NCBI GenBank assembly: GCA_012934845.2
Contig: WNNJ02001514.1
Location: forward strand, 35,774-99,773
From: Pomphorhynchus laevis
Taxonomy: Eukaryota; Acanthocephala; Palaeacanthocephala; Echinorhynchida; Pomphorhynchidae
Length of the DNA: 64,000 nt
Reading direction: 5' to 3'
The position numbers and the translations under genes are program-made. Shown here piece after piece: positions 13,095 to 25,161 of the stretch. The number at the start of each line of letters is the position of its first letter. Position 1 is the stretch's first letter. Under the pieces are notes generated by a model, which worked only from the letters and a program-made list of their open reading frames with translations, was not told the DNA's origin and made no database searches.

Positions 13095-14480
13095 ACGATG
13101 TGATAGTATTTTATATTATTTATAAATAAAAAGTAATGCTAAATCAAAATTTTATAATTAAATAATAAATAATTATAAGTAATTAATACTTGTTAATAAC
13201 CAAAGATAGCAACATATACATAGTCCATAAAGTCCATATGTCAGTTTTTACTGACAAAAAATGACAATATTACTGACAAATAAAAATGAAGATAAATAAA
13301 TGATTACATAAGATTTTATACAATTTATATTTATATAACGATATAATTTATTATTAAAATTTAAAATAAAAATTAAATGGGATGAATTGAATAATAAATC
13401 ATATACATCCTATTTTATTTATAATAACTATAATATTTATAATATTATTTATATTATTTTTAAATAATATACGATTTATTCGAATAAGGCATATAGTTCA
13501 TCAGGAAGACTGCTATGTAATCAGCCCCTATTCCTCAACCCGACATATTAAGTTAAAATTTGTAAGTTTAAAATTTATATTTATATCAAGTTAAAATTTT
13601 AAATTAAAATTTAAAATTTGAAATACCGGAAAACAAAGTCCAGTTAAAATCAAGTTAAAATTTTTAATAATAACAATAAATTAGATTGATTATAAAGTAA
13701 ACTTATATTAATTTAGAATAAATTAGCATAAAAATAATGCCGTCTCAATAATACATAGTTTTATGTCACGTTGATTCATTATGAATCAAAGTGAATCAGT
13801 TCATTAGTAGTAACATCCGTTAATTGAGATATAACATGATTAATGGTTTTTGAATGATTCTTAAATCAAAACAGATTTCAAAATAGACTCATGTAATCTG
13901 GTAGAATCTGATCACATAACTGAGTTTACGTATTTTTTAAATAAAGATAAATATATATTTATATATAAGATATAAGATATTATATTATATTGTATAAGAT
14001 TTTATGGAATTTGTATCCGTTAAATCTGTTATACCTTCTTGAAAATTATCAGGAAATAGTAATGTCGTATCAATAATACATAGTTTCGGTATTTCTGCCA
14101 TAGGTTATATTACCGGGTAAACAAATTTCACAGGTCAATAATAGCATGTCAGCGGGGCAAATCAAATCAGTTAACTGAGTTTATGTATTTTATACATTAT
14201 ATAAATAAAAATAAATATTTATGATAATAAATAATTGTAACATTTTAAAATACCGGAAAACAACTCCAGTTAAAATCAAGTTAAAATTTTAAATAATATC
14301 AATAAATTAGATTGATTATAAAGTAAACTTATATTAATTTAGAATAATATTTAAGATAACCACTATATTATTATTCAATCTAATTAAATCAGATCAGATA
14401 ACTGAGTTTATGTATTTTATACGATATATAAATAAAAATATGGATATATAATTAATAATTATATAAGATTTTATGAACAT
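13095..14480. repeat. Cluster of PLE 3'-region repeats after the satellite
   Basis: Partial copies at about 13110, 13480, 13620, 13915, 14090-14230 and 14395. Besides the CTGAGTTTACGTATTTT word they share ACCGGAAAACAAAGTCCAG and ATAATAACATGTCAGCGGGG-like words. No coding sequence. Confidence 0.6.
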
Positions 14481-15744
14481 ATATAAAATATAAAAAATTT
14501 CTCCTGATCCATGAAAATAAAATTATTTTCCAGTGATCATAATGGGACATTTAGTGGAAGATGATAAACTCAAGTAAATTTCACTTGAATATACATTTAT
14601 CTATAAGCCATAAATTAGCAATCAAGCATTGATGATTTCTACAAAATTTAAACAGATGGTGCATGTTTATTTGAATAATTGGTCTGTTGTTAATTAAATG
14701 AATAAAAAGTATTCATTTAATTCATTCATACTTAAATATAAACAGAAAAATCCGAATACCATGTTACAAGTTATACATTAAGTTTTTAATGTTATAATTA
14801 AACGAATTAATTATATTTCATGGCTTTTAATAGCTCTTTATAAACCCATTGCGGAATTTGTACAAAAAGCTTTGTGTTCATAAAGTTGTTGTTTTGACAT
14901 CCTACCGATTAGTATTCTACGCATCTTTGACACTGCCACAATTAATATTTTTACTAATTAAACCCCCGTAAAAGTGTATCCTCGATAAAGAATTGTTTAT
15001 CAAGTTTATTATATGTTACACATTCAATTAAAATACACCCACTTTGTCTGGAATTATGTTGTTACAACATTATTTCATACAGCTATCACTCGTTCTCTAT
15101 CTTAAAAATAGCTGTCGACTTTAAAATGAAAATGCTGCAGTACCATATACATTATGTTGTTATCATTACAAAACGAACACTAAAATACATCATCATTAGC
15201 TTAATTTACCGGAATTCTACGTATTGAAATTATTGATTGTCTTCCTTGCATGTCATCTCGTGCATTCTCAAATTTAAAAAATTCAATGCACTTGTTTTAC
15301 TGATAGAGATCGACTGTTCCCTTACAAGACAAACAAGGTTGTCCTTTAAGCAGAGAAGATACGCTCTTTACTCGATGCTAGTAAAGCAGCCACATGCCTG
15401 CAGTCGAGTGAATCAAAAGAATTAAAATAAGAGTTTTCATTTATTATTTCTATTTTATATTATTGCATCTCTAATCCGTGTCGGATTCATCAGACGTTAA
15501 GTAGTATACTACCGCTCTGCTATTGGAACAAAATAGAACAGACAGGATGAAATCGCCAATATTAAATACATTAACAAATACATTATTAAAATTTATGTGA
15601 ATAATTACTGTAAACATAAGCAGGAAAGGAAAAAAATTTAATGGGCAATTGAAATCAGTAACTATGTGAAAAATATATACAATTGGAAATGTACAAATAC
15701 TGTGTTAATGTAAAAATGAAATCACTAGATTTTATCAACAATAA
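14481..15744. other. Gene-free stretch with slightly higher complexity
   Basis: 14820-15130 has less biased composition than its surroundings. The minus strand there has a short open end (KLFVQIPQWVYKELLKAMKY and stop near 14817), which I cannot assign. The 62-codon plus frame at 15237 has no recognisable domain. Confidence 0.4.
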
Positions 15745-16170
15745 AGGAGTGACTTTCAAATTGATGCTAATCGCTATATTTAAAGCGGTATTAAATTAAA
15801 GAAAAAAAATAAACTAAGATAGTTATATTTAATTATCGCTATCAAAATCATCTCCGGAGACGATTATGAAAAGCAACTTCGAAAAACAATTTTTGAAATC
15901 GAACAAACATAATAAAGAAGTGACTTCCAAATTTTAAAGCGGTATTAAATTAAAGAAAAAATTAAACTAAGATAGTTATATTTAAATATCGCTATCAAGA
16001 TCATCTCTGAAAAGCAATTTCGAAAAGCAATTTTTTAAATCGAATAAACATAATAAAGGAGTACTTCCAAATCAATATATCAATTAGTGCAAGTCGCTAT
16101 AATTAAAGAAAAATTAAACTCTCAAACTAAGATAGTCATATTTGACTACCACAATCATCATCTCTATAGA
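15745..16170. repeat. Imperfect tandem repeat, three units of 140-170 bp
   Basis: Units start GGAGTGACTTTCAAATTGA (15747), GAAGTGACTTCCAAATTTT (15918) and GGAGTACTTCCAAATCAAT (16057). They share TTAAAGAAAAA, AAACTAAGATAGTTATATTT and TCATCTCCGGAGA-like words. The last unit is the most diverged. No gene seen. Confidence 0.8.
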
Positions 16171-18506
16171 AACAGCCTTAAATGCTTTATAATTTAATTT
16201 TAAAATCTAACAAAAATTTGCTATAATTAGACGAAATTGTAATCAATTTTCAAATCGATTTAAATACATAAATAGTTTAACGAAGTTATAAGGTTTGAAA
16301 TTTATATTAAATAAATAGATATAATGTGTCATGAATATAATGCTCTCAAGCAAGACATCTCTACACAATGATGTTCTGCTCAGCTGTCTAAATAATTCCG
16401 TCTAATAATTATAAGTCCATTTAAATGCCTTAAATGTTTAAACTTCTTAACGATTTAAATTATAAATTCTTTAATAAAAGCCACATATTTTCTAAACTAA
16501 AGTTCATATAAGGCATATTTAAAGTTCCATATAACTCATACTTTCTAAATTAACTACGTGATCTGTTGTAAATTTTAATATTAAATCTCATATTTGTTAA
16601 TTACATCTAATTACACATTATAAATTTTAAAGTTGCCATTTTACAAAGTGTTAAAATAAAAAGTAAAATATTATAATGAAAATATTGAAAATATATATTA
16701 CAACGTTGAAAAAGCAATATAAAAGTTGTAGTTAGATCAAATTAAATAGATTTATCTATTATAAAAATTAACAGATGCCAACATTGAAATTATATGATAT
16801 TAATATTGATATTATACCGACAATTTCAATATTGATAAAATAGATATAATATCAAAATTGAGATGTGTGCGATAAACAATTAGAGAGCAATAAAATTGTG
16901 TATTTGTTCTAAATATCGCAAGTTAGTGCAAACATTAGTTTCTTTAAAGGTACATAATTGAAGGTGTGAACATGCAATTGGTAATATAATGTCTTAATTA
17001 AAAAGAACTATATGTAAACAGAATTGAATTTATTCAAAATGAACATTATTTTTTAAATATATTATACTAAATATAGTATAGATATACTAAATATACTAAA
17101 TATAGTATAGATTATACTAAATATAGTATAGATATAACGTATTAAATTTAATTTAGTATTAAAAAATTATTATTAAAATTAAATATTTAAACATTAAAAT
17201 ACAAACTATAAAAATTGTATTTTTCAAATACGGAAATATGGTATTTTAGTAGAAAAATATTTTTGTAGAAATTTGTAATCTTTGTCTAATGCATCAAATC
17301 GCTCCTTCAATCATCAAATAGTGTTTTCTGAGTTTTAATTAAATTGAAAATTATAAAATTGTTTTACAAATCCAGCTTCATAATGTGCGATATTAATATT
17401 AAGTTATTAAATTAATAGAAATAAAATTATAATTCTAAAAGTATATGCTGTATTATAAGTTATATTGTTTTTAACTTGAATATATGAAAGAATACGAATT
17501 TTCAAAATATATTTTTAATAAAATATATCAAAAACGTTTAAAAGTTCAAATATTATTGAATTAGTTCGTTTATAAAAATCTCATCGCATAAAATCACTCA
17601 ATTATGATAATCAAATTATCTTTTAAAATTAATAAATATCAATATTTAATAATTAATAAATAAATGTTTAATAAATATTTATTAAATAAATAATTTAACA
17701 AACATTTGATAAAAATCAACACTTGATAAATATCAACATTTTAAAGTAAATATCAACAAGCTATTGGCAATTACTGATTCTTCAACTAATGCCGACGTTT
17801 ATGTATGGTAGCGCACGTTTGAATTGATTTATGAAAATACGTTTAGTAAGAATTATTGGACGTGTAATGTAAATTCCGAAATTTTAGTATAAAATTCATG
17901 ATGAAAAAAGTTTTAGTAGCAATAATTATTGATTAATTATTACTAATTATAATCAATAATTAATCAATAATTATTTATTATTAATTTTTTTTTCAAGAAT
18001 GCTTACAAGATAAACTCAAATTTATTTTATTTTTAATACCACACGTCAACATGTTAATGATGCATTTACATATTTAATTGTTGTTTTAGAAGTTAACGAG
18101 CGAGGAAACATAATTTATTTAGTGAATTTTCGAATGCAACAGCATTCATCAGATTGTATGTTATTTATCCTCCCTAGTCAAATTCTAAAAGAATTGTTTA
18201 TAAACAAGAGAATATTCAATTGTATTTTCAATAAGCAGTTAGGATGTATGTAAATGTGTAAATTGACAATAATATAATAATATAATAATATAACGCAATG
18301 TATTTTTGTTAAATATGCATTTTACAAAAATTAAAAAGTGTTTTGAAATCGAATATTTTGATGCTATTTTATGCTAATGAGTGTAAACTCATTAACATAA
18401 AAGATGAAAACTTATTGACATTATGCGAGTAACAGAATACAAAAAATAACATTTCCTTGTAAAATTGAAAAACGTTTTATTAGCAAGCATTATCAATTAT
18501 AAAAGA
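16171..18506. other. AT-rich DNA, no gene seen
   Basis: Contains a short ACTAAATATAGTATAGAT tandem at 17065-17140. 18412-18480 is weakly similar to 18910-18975 within the 2-kb repeat (TTATGCGAGTAACAGAATAC), hinting at an older related unit. Confidence 0.55.
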
Positions 18507-18608
18507 TGTGATCAGAATATCATAGAATCGGTGCAGGTGATCCTTTAATGGATTCTTTAATTTTTTATCAATTTTACTAGATCACCGATTCTATGATCCC
18601 CTGATCAC
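18507..18608. repeat. Inverted repeat pair just upstream of the tRNA-like head
   Basis: GTGATCAG plus ATCATAGAATCGGTG at 18507-18532, mirrored by CACCGATTCTATGAT plus CTGATCAC at 18583-18608. About 50 bases of AT-rich spacer. It may be a tiny foldback element or the border of the tRNA-headed unit. Confidence 0.8.
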
Positions 18609-18689
18609 AACAGGGTTAAATATAAAAATGAATCTCAAAAAAATGCGGTTTCATAAAGTCATTACATTGAAGGTTACTAAAGAATTTCT

Positions 18690-18790
18690 AGCTTTACTGG
18701 ATGGTTAGCCTATTCGGTAAAGAGGAGATTCACGCATCAAAATAAAATAGGTTCGAATCTGAAAGTGCAAAAAGTGTTAAAAAGAAAACT
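18690..18790 (+). promoter_or_regulatory. tRNA-like pol III promoter (A and B boxes)
   Basis: A box TAGCCTATTCGGTAAAG at 18706 and B box GGTTCGAATCT at 18750 are 44 bases apart, the spacing found in tRNAs. The A box resembles TAGCTCAGTCGGTAGAG. The anticodon-arm region does not fold properly, so this is a tRNA-derived head, not a working tRNA gene. It leads directly into the hammerhead-like core. Confidence 0.55.
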
Positions 18791-18802
18791 ACAGTGGTAC
18801 AC

Positions 18803-18875
18803 AACCTTCTGATGAGTTCGGGTTTACCATGGCAATGCAGTAGCAGACGAAACAATACTAATATGTCAGGCTAAA
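18803..18875 (+). ncRNA. Hammerhead-ribozyme-like core, copy 1
   Basis: CTGATGAG at 18809-18816, CGAAA at 18848-18852, and an ATGTC cleavage-site word ending at 18867 occur in the right order. Helix III would be 3 bp (ACA with TGT around a 9-nt loop), helix I 3 bp (CTT with AGG, one G-U pair), and helix II starts GTT/GAC around a long loop. Short helices I and III are typical of the minimal type I hammerheads in retroelements, but helix II is weak. Function unproven. Confidence 0.42.
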
Positions 18876-20124
18876 ATCTAGCAATTGTGAGTCAAGGGGT
18901 ATGCCGTTGACTGAAATTATGCGATTAACATAATCCAAAAAACAGTAATTTTCGTATAAAATTCATTACGCATTTTTTTATAAAAGTGGTTTCATCAAAA
19001 TAGAAACAATATAAATATAATCTGTTATGTTATTGATATTATTTAATATTATTAAATAATATTAAATATTATCTGTATTTTTAAATAAATGTATTTTTAG
19101 AATTTAAATAATTTTCTAAATAAAGAAAAGTTTAGATCAATATGAATATAAGACAAATCAACTATTTGCATCCCAATCTCATGCATCTTAATTAAATCTT
19201 CGCCAATTTTTTGCAGCTTATGCATATTAAATGTTTTAAGCAATTATATAACACATTAATAAAATATAAAAAAGTTATTGTATTGAAAATGTTGAATAGA
19301 GTAAATTTCACAATATTATTTACAGGAAGATTATAATATAAATTTAGTCAGTATAATACTTTATTTAGAAAAATACTTTATTTAACGAATAGATATACGC
19401 ACATGTCTACTTTTTATATTCAAAGTAATTGAATTTAATTTGTAAATATATAATAAATTTAATTTATATATATTTATCTTGTCCACTACTATCTAGCTTA
19501 ATCTATTTATTTGATTGTTATATGCTAGAATTGACTAGATAACTGACGTGTACTTCATTAATATTAGTATAACTAAATGGTTAGAAGTATTTTCTTACGA
19601 ACTATTGAGCAGAAAATATGCTAAGAGAATGTATATTATCTAGATATTTTCAAATAATTTTTAATTAATAAAATTAATTAAAAATTAATTAAACGTAATT
19701 CATAATTAATTGTGAATTAATTGATTCAGTAATTAGTAATTAATTATTAGTTGATATATAAATTACTATTTGAGCTTTTATTTAATATTTTAATTATTAC
19801 AAATTTTAAGTGATAAATATCTCATTGAATATCATAAGTTATTGTTTTATATTTACATGACAAATATGCAACAATCAATTCGCTCAATTGACGAAATACA
19901 AAGCATTTCTAAATACTTTTGTAGCATTTCAGAATGTAGCGTTGTGAATCCTAAAGTTGTTAATTATAAATGTTTAAAATAGATAAACTTTTTATTTACA
20001 AAATACATTACAAATGAATAAACAATTAAATATTCGAAACTTCTATTATGCAATATAGATTTTTTATTCATTTTACTTCTGATTTTTCTAAAAAAATAAA
20101 TGGTTTTTATTAATTTTCATTACT

Positions 20125-20701
20125 TAATGAAAATAACGAAAATTTGCAACATTAAAAAAATCAAATTTACAGTTTTAATTAAAATATGATTTTTTCTAAA
20201 TTAAAACGCAAATTGTTTAAATTTATCCCCTAAATTATGCCAAGCAACCAAAAGTCATTATTTCTAATCAATATTATTGATAAATAACATTGTTATTATT
20301 TATTTTTATTTTTAAATATCGTATTTTGTTCCACCTTTTAAAAAATTGACTTTGTATAATGTAGTGCGCATTTTTTCATTGTATAAAATCAAAAGTATAC
20401 AGTTTTAATTAATTTTGAAAAGACAATATGTATTTAAAAAAGTATGTACATTTTAATAATTATTAAATCACAATTTAAATTAATTTCGAAATGTCAAAAA
20501 AATAAAAAATAAGTTGATAGCACCTGATAACGTGCAGATGAAAATAACGAAAATTTGCAACATTTTATAAAAAAAATCAAATTTACAGTTTTAGTTATAA
20601 TATGATTTGTTCTAAATTAAAACGCAAATTGTTTAAATTTATCCCCTAAATTATGCCAAACAACCAAAAGTCATTATTTCTAATCAATATTATTGATAAA
20701 T
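20125..20701. repeat. Internal tandem unit of about 413 bp, copy 1
   Basis: GAAAATAACGAAAATTTGC to CACCTGATAACGTGCAGAT is one unit; its first 165 bases recur at 20538. The matching pair in the second 2-kb copy is 29877-30289 and 30290-30705, where the second unit is nearly complete. Confidence 0.85.
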
Positions 20702-21244
20702 ATCTATTATTGTTAGTTATTATTTTATATTTACGAGACAATAGAAAGTATTGATCTAGAACGGTGTTTCTAATGGATTAAGTGTTTAGAGCTCTCTTTA
20801 ATATGACGATAAGTTCTTTGATGTTTTTAATATCTCACAATAGTGTGGTATATATAATAATCTCACATTATCATTGTAAGATAATGATTACTAAATACAA
20901 AAATAATCATAACTAATGATATATAGCGAACTTTTTTAAACTAAGCCATTGCAATTATTATTCAAATTACCGCCAGCTTTCGACTGTTCTAAGTTTTATA
21001 TTTTGGTTGGCAAAATAACATTTAAAATGTCTTCGTTGAAAAGTTTTTCTTTACTTCTTATGCAAAATAGTCCAAAAAATATTTAAATAGATTGAAAACA
21101 ATTTAATCGTATTCTTATATTTATTAATAGATTATTTATTAACAAATAATATATTTCTGAAAATGTTATAACATTATTTTCATAATATTTATAGTATAAT
21201 CAATAAATTGAATTTGAATGAGGATTGCGACGGTGTAATAGCAT
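20702..21244. other. AT-rich DNA, no gene seen
   Basis: No repeat family or coding sequence recognised. Confidence 0.55.
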
Positions 21245-21425
21245 TTAAATTAGAAGAAAGATGGCAAAAACCAACGCAAAATTTATTAAATTGAATATTT
21301 CGATGCCTAATAAAAGTATTGATTATTAAAGTTCTTACAATTGCTGAAGATGATGCCAGCTAGGCATCGAAATATTCAATTTAATAAATTTTGCGTTGGT
21401 TTTTGCCATCTTTCTTCTAATTTAA
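21245..21425. mobile_element. Palindromic element with perfect 65-bp inverted repeats
   Basis: Arms run from TTAAATTAGAAGAAAGATGG to CGATGCCTA (21245-21309) and mirror at 21361-21425 without a mismatch that I can see. The 51-base centre contains GCTGAAGATGATGCC. The exact match of the arms suggests a young or gene-converted element. It has the same CTGAAGAT ... GAAATAT module as the other hairpin repeats but a different stem. Confidence 0.87.
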
Positions 21426-23869
21426 GTATAATCAATATAATTATAATATTATAATATTAATTTATAATATTATAATATTATGAAAATTATATTTCTTAAA
21501 AATTCTCATATTTCTATTTATAATAATTTTTTAATACTCGAAAAATGATCGACGTAAATAAACGCAAATATACAGTGTTAGATTTATTTTATAGAACAAA
21601 TCTGAAATATATCACACAAAAATCTTAATGACAAATAAGATAGCGATATCTTAATCGGATTAAAATATCTACACGACAATATTTCAGACTATCGCAATTC
21701 AAAAACATTCCTGAGAATTGTAATAATTTATATATTGACTTGATTTATTAATAAAGATCATTTACAAAAATGATTTATTCTTAAAAACAAATATTTTATT
21801 GGCATTCATTTATTCCGTGATAATCGCAATTCAACACATTCTTGATAATTGTAATAACTTAGTTGCTGATTTATTCCTATAAATCATTATACAAATCATA
21901 AATTAATAAGTGATTATGTTAATTAATCATAGTGGAAAATTAATATTTGAATTTAGAATTTATAAATAATTCAAAATAAAATATAACGACTTGCTTTTGA
22001 TATGTGTTTTGCCGAATATTGAAAAAAATTTAAATGGCTATACATATTATACTAAAATAATTATTTTTAAATCTGTGTTTCTAGGTTGTTTTTGTGTAAG
22101 CTATGCGTGTCAAAAAGCTGTTCACAAATCAACTGAAACACAGCATTTGTCGAAACTCTTTTCACTATACGTATATTATTGTTGAAGCTGTCTATACTAA
22201 TATTGTGTGTCCATCGTTACATGCTTTTGTCGAGACTTGACGGTATGATCAAATAAATCACCGACAGCTCAACCTATGTTTCGATAAAACTTCTGAGAGA
22301 GACGGCGGCATCAAAAACGACAGTATGCTACACTAATTAGTCTAATTTGTCTTTGGACAAACAAGTGTGCATTATTATACATATTTGGCCCCGAAGCTAT
22401 TACATTAATAAATAACAAGCAATACCGGAACGGTTATAGACTGCCATTGTAGACTAATAGAAGAGATAACATTTAATTTCAATGACATAAGGTAAGAAAC
22501 CATTTCATTTAGTAAAATAAATACGTTTAAATGATTGTAAATTATAAATAATTTGATATACTCCAATATCATGATGTATTTGCACTTTTGTATTACACAG
22601 TCTACCCAGTGTCTGAGATGTAATGAAGCGTTCAACAAATTCAATATTTACGCATATCCGTAATTGCATAGCTAGCGATAATTGCAGACGTTTTATGTTT
22701 TAATTTGAAAATAATTAGTGAAAGCTATCTGGCTCCGCACTTGCAGAATTCGGCCAGAATGAATGACATTTGTGTTTTTAATATCTTTCTATATTAATTA
22801 TTGTTTTTTAATCCTTATAAATTCAAGAATATATGGTAATTAAATACGTAAATTATGAATTTATACGATTATTTGAATTTTATTAAACGTTACGATGACC
22901 GAAATAGAAACGGGCTTTCGAAAAGTAATTTAAATTATTTAGTAATTTAAATAATAATTAATTAATAATATAATTTAGTAAAACCTTAAAATACTCTTAA
23001 TAAAGTCCTTATTAGTTAATAAACGACTTATCAAATGACTTATTTATTTGTAACAAAGAATTAAGCTATGATTAGATTAAATAGTTAAATAAGAATTAAT
23101 TATTAAATAATTAAATATTATTTAGAATAGATTAAAATTCACCAATTAAATATGTAATTTATGAATTTGTATACTAAATTAATATAAAATTCATATGAAA
23201 TTAATACTAAATTAATATTATAATTTAGTATTGAATTATTTATAAATTATATAATTCAAATATAAAACTATCTAATTAATTCTTTATTATCATATCTAAA
23301 ATAAACATGTACATTCTAAGAGATCAATGTGTAAGCATTTAATACATTTAAAGATAAATAAAATTAAGTTTACACAAGTAGAATCAAAATTAAGTCAAAG
23401 AGAATTATTATCCGTTACTCTACTTCGGGTTCTACAAACATTAAACAGAAATCTAAATTTATTAAAAAAAGTCGAAATGTTCACTTTAAAATCAACATTT
23501 AATCAAAAATTAGTTTAAAATCATCATATAATGTATTGTATACAATTTAACTAATGAAAGTTTATACTTGCTAATCATTTTGATTATAATATTAAAATGA
23601 TAATTTGAAGGCTAAAAGTAATATTTTAAAATATTTTAGTAATATTTTTAATATTTTATAAAACAGCAAATCGAATCATTCAATTTTGAACCTGATAATA
23701 TTAAAATTCTTCATATAATATTCTTCATATATATCTTTTTAGGATCAAGGCGATCCTAAAAAGATTAATAAATAATTATAAATAATATTTTTTTAGCATT
23801 TTATTTATAGCAAAAGAAATACCAAAAATTTGACTGTGATAAGTTTCAATTAATTAAACTCAGGGTACG
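21426..23869. other. AT-rich DNA with a moderately complex core
   Basis: 22200-22760 is less AT-biased than its flanks and holds the small frame at 22505-22669. Elsewhere nothing recognisable; the frame at 23327-23518 is unremarkable. Confidence 0.45.
22505..22669 (-). CDS. Small open frame of 54 codons, unrecognised
   Basis: ATG at 22669, stop at 22505. The peptide begins MQLRICVNIEFVERFITSQT and includes HHDIGVYQIIYN. Its composition is less biased than that of random frames in this AT-rich DNA, and a weak acceptor-like cgctag precedes the ATG. It could be an exon, a transposon scrap or chance. I do not recognise it. Confidence 0.2.
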   Translation of the reverse strand: MQLRICVNIEFVERFITSQTLGRLCNTKVQIHHDIGVYQIIYNLQSFKRIYFTK

Positions 23870-24450
23870 CCGTTTGTATAGTACCAGCGCTGGCAGGATG
23901 GCTCCTCGTTGATCGTGCAGCCTGGATGCATATTGATGCAGACTTGGCCATAACAATGCTTATTTTGGAATGCAATTTTTTATCAGATCATTATAAGTGT
24001 GTAATGCCCTGCCTGCACTTAGTGACGCAATTATTTTGATCGTCAATTCCGCCGCCGGTCCAATAGCGCCGTTTCCTGCGATGACAAAGGGTTTGAACGA
24101 TGCTCTTTCATACAGGCACACTCTCTTCTCGTACTTGGCCAATTTCGTCTCTCGTGATATTGGAAATGGGTGGTATTGTTGGAAGCATTTGACGGGGCTA
24201 GGTGATAAAATGAGCAATGTCCAATATGAACCGCTCCGTCATGCTTTCAAACAATCCACGGCATTCCACGACAAGCCTGGCATCTCGATCTATTGTTGTT
24301 GATGATCTCTCAAAAATCACATTTTAATCAAGTGGCTGAAGTACTGGCTCGATTGCCACAGCAGGGCTACATTGTACAGTTCTTTTGCAACAAGGTCCCT
24401 TAGGATGTTATGCCTGATTGTTAGAATCACTCCTGTCTGACAGGAAAGAG
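23870..24450 (-). pseudogene. LINE C-terminal remnant (restriction-like-endonuclease type)
   Basis: An island of near-normal G+C content in AT-rich DNA. The minus-strand frames carry IRHNILRDLVAKELYNVALL near 24400, then RETKLAKYEKRVCLYERASF, KPFVIAGNGAIGPAAEL and TIKIIASL. The order E..K..KY, then PFVIxxxGAIxP, resembles the C-terminus of R2/NeSL/HERO-like non-LTR elements, downstream of the restriction-like endonuclease. At least two frame changes. No RT core is present. Family assignment is tentative. Confidence 0.5.
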
Positions 24451-24779
24451 TATTTATAAATAATTAATAATAATGATAATAATAAACGTTAATATTCGTT
24501 TAAAATTAATATTGATGTGCCTTTATTAATTTGCTCATTTTAAATGGAATGTTCTACGTTTGGATATATAAAGTTAACGATTTGTTATAATTTGTTCTGT
24601 GTTCTGACCTAATTTGTCTATCGAAAAAGCTTTGTTGATAAAAAACATTCTATTGCAATATTAAAGCATTGTATCATTTAGAATTTAAATTTGTTTCATT
24701 TTTTATTGAAGGTATCATGTCTAAAACTTCGTGCGTTTTTATAATAATTGATCGTAATCTGAAGGTAATGCTAGTAATC

Positions 24780-25161
24780 GATTCAGCTAAGTGAGCCGTC
24801 ATATTTTATATAATTATAAAATAAAAATAAATAAAAATAATAATAACGCTAAATCAATAAATTAAAATTTAATAATTAAATAATAAAATTAATAATTGTT
24901 TTTAGATTTTCTATAATTTAAATCAAGTTAAAAAATAAAAATAAAAAATAAAATTTAAAATAAACGTCATTTTTATGAATTGACTAATAAATAACAGACG
25001 TTGTATCAGAATAAGAATTAGAGGTCATCAGGAGGAACTGCTATGCTATCAGGTTTCGGCCCCTAACTCCTCTACCCAACATAGCAGCGGGGCCAAATAC
25101 ATGCTAATGATGTATTTCCTCTGAAATAACTATCTAGTATCTTATTCTAATGCAAAGTATA
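24780..25161 (-). repeat. PLE 3' non-coding region (type copy of a dispersed repeat)
   Basis: Contiguous with the PLE coding end. On the plus strand it starts TCAGCTAAGTGAGCC and ends near a TATTTCCTCTG word, with GGTCATCAGGAGGAACTGC and GGTTTCGGCCCCTAACTCC in between. The same words recur at 4950-5370, 9640-9830, 10190-10380, 10740-10830, 11029-11340, 11640-11990, 13110-13400, 13480-13660, 13915-14030, 14080-14230 and 14395-14470, which identifies that whole region as PLE debris. Confidence 0.72.

Larger units (their letters stand above)
18748..20701 (+). repeat. 2-kb direct repeat, copy 1
   Basis: Nearly identical to 28496-30451 (offset about 9748), from TAGGTTCGAATC to ATCAATATTATTGATAAA. 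Contains the hammerhead-like core and, near its end, an internal tandem unit of about 413 bp (20125-20537, partly repeated at 20538-20701). No open frame of note. Confidence 0.93.

Noticed and set aside
18690-18790. Functional tRNA gene
   Set aside because: A and B boxes fit, but no acceptor stem closes and the anticodon arm does not fold; better seen as a tRNA-derived promoter.
23997-24302. 101-codon plus-strand frame in the G+C-rich island
   Set aside because: The minus strand carries the LINE-like motifs; this frame is their shadow.
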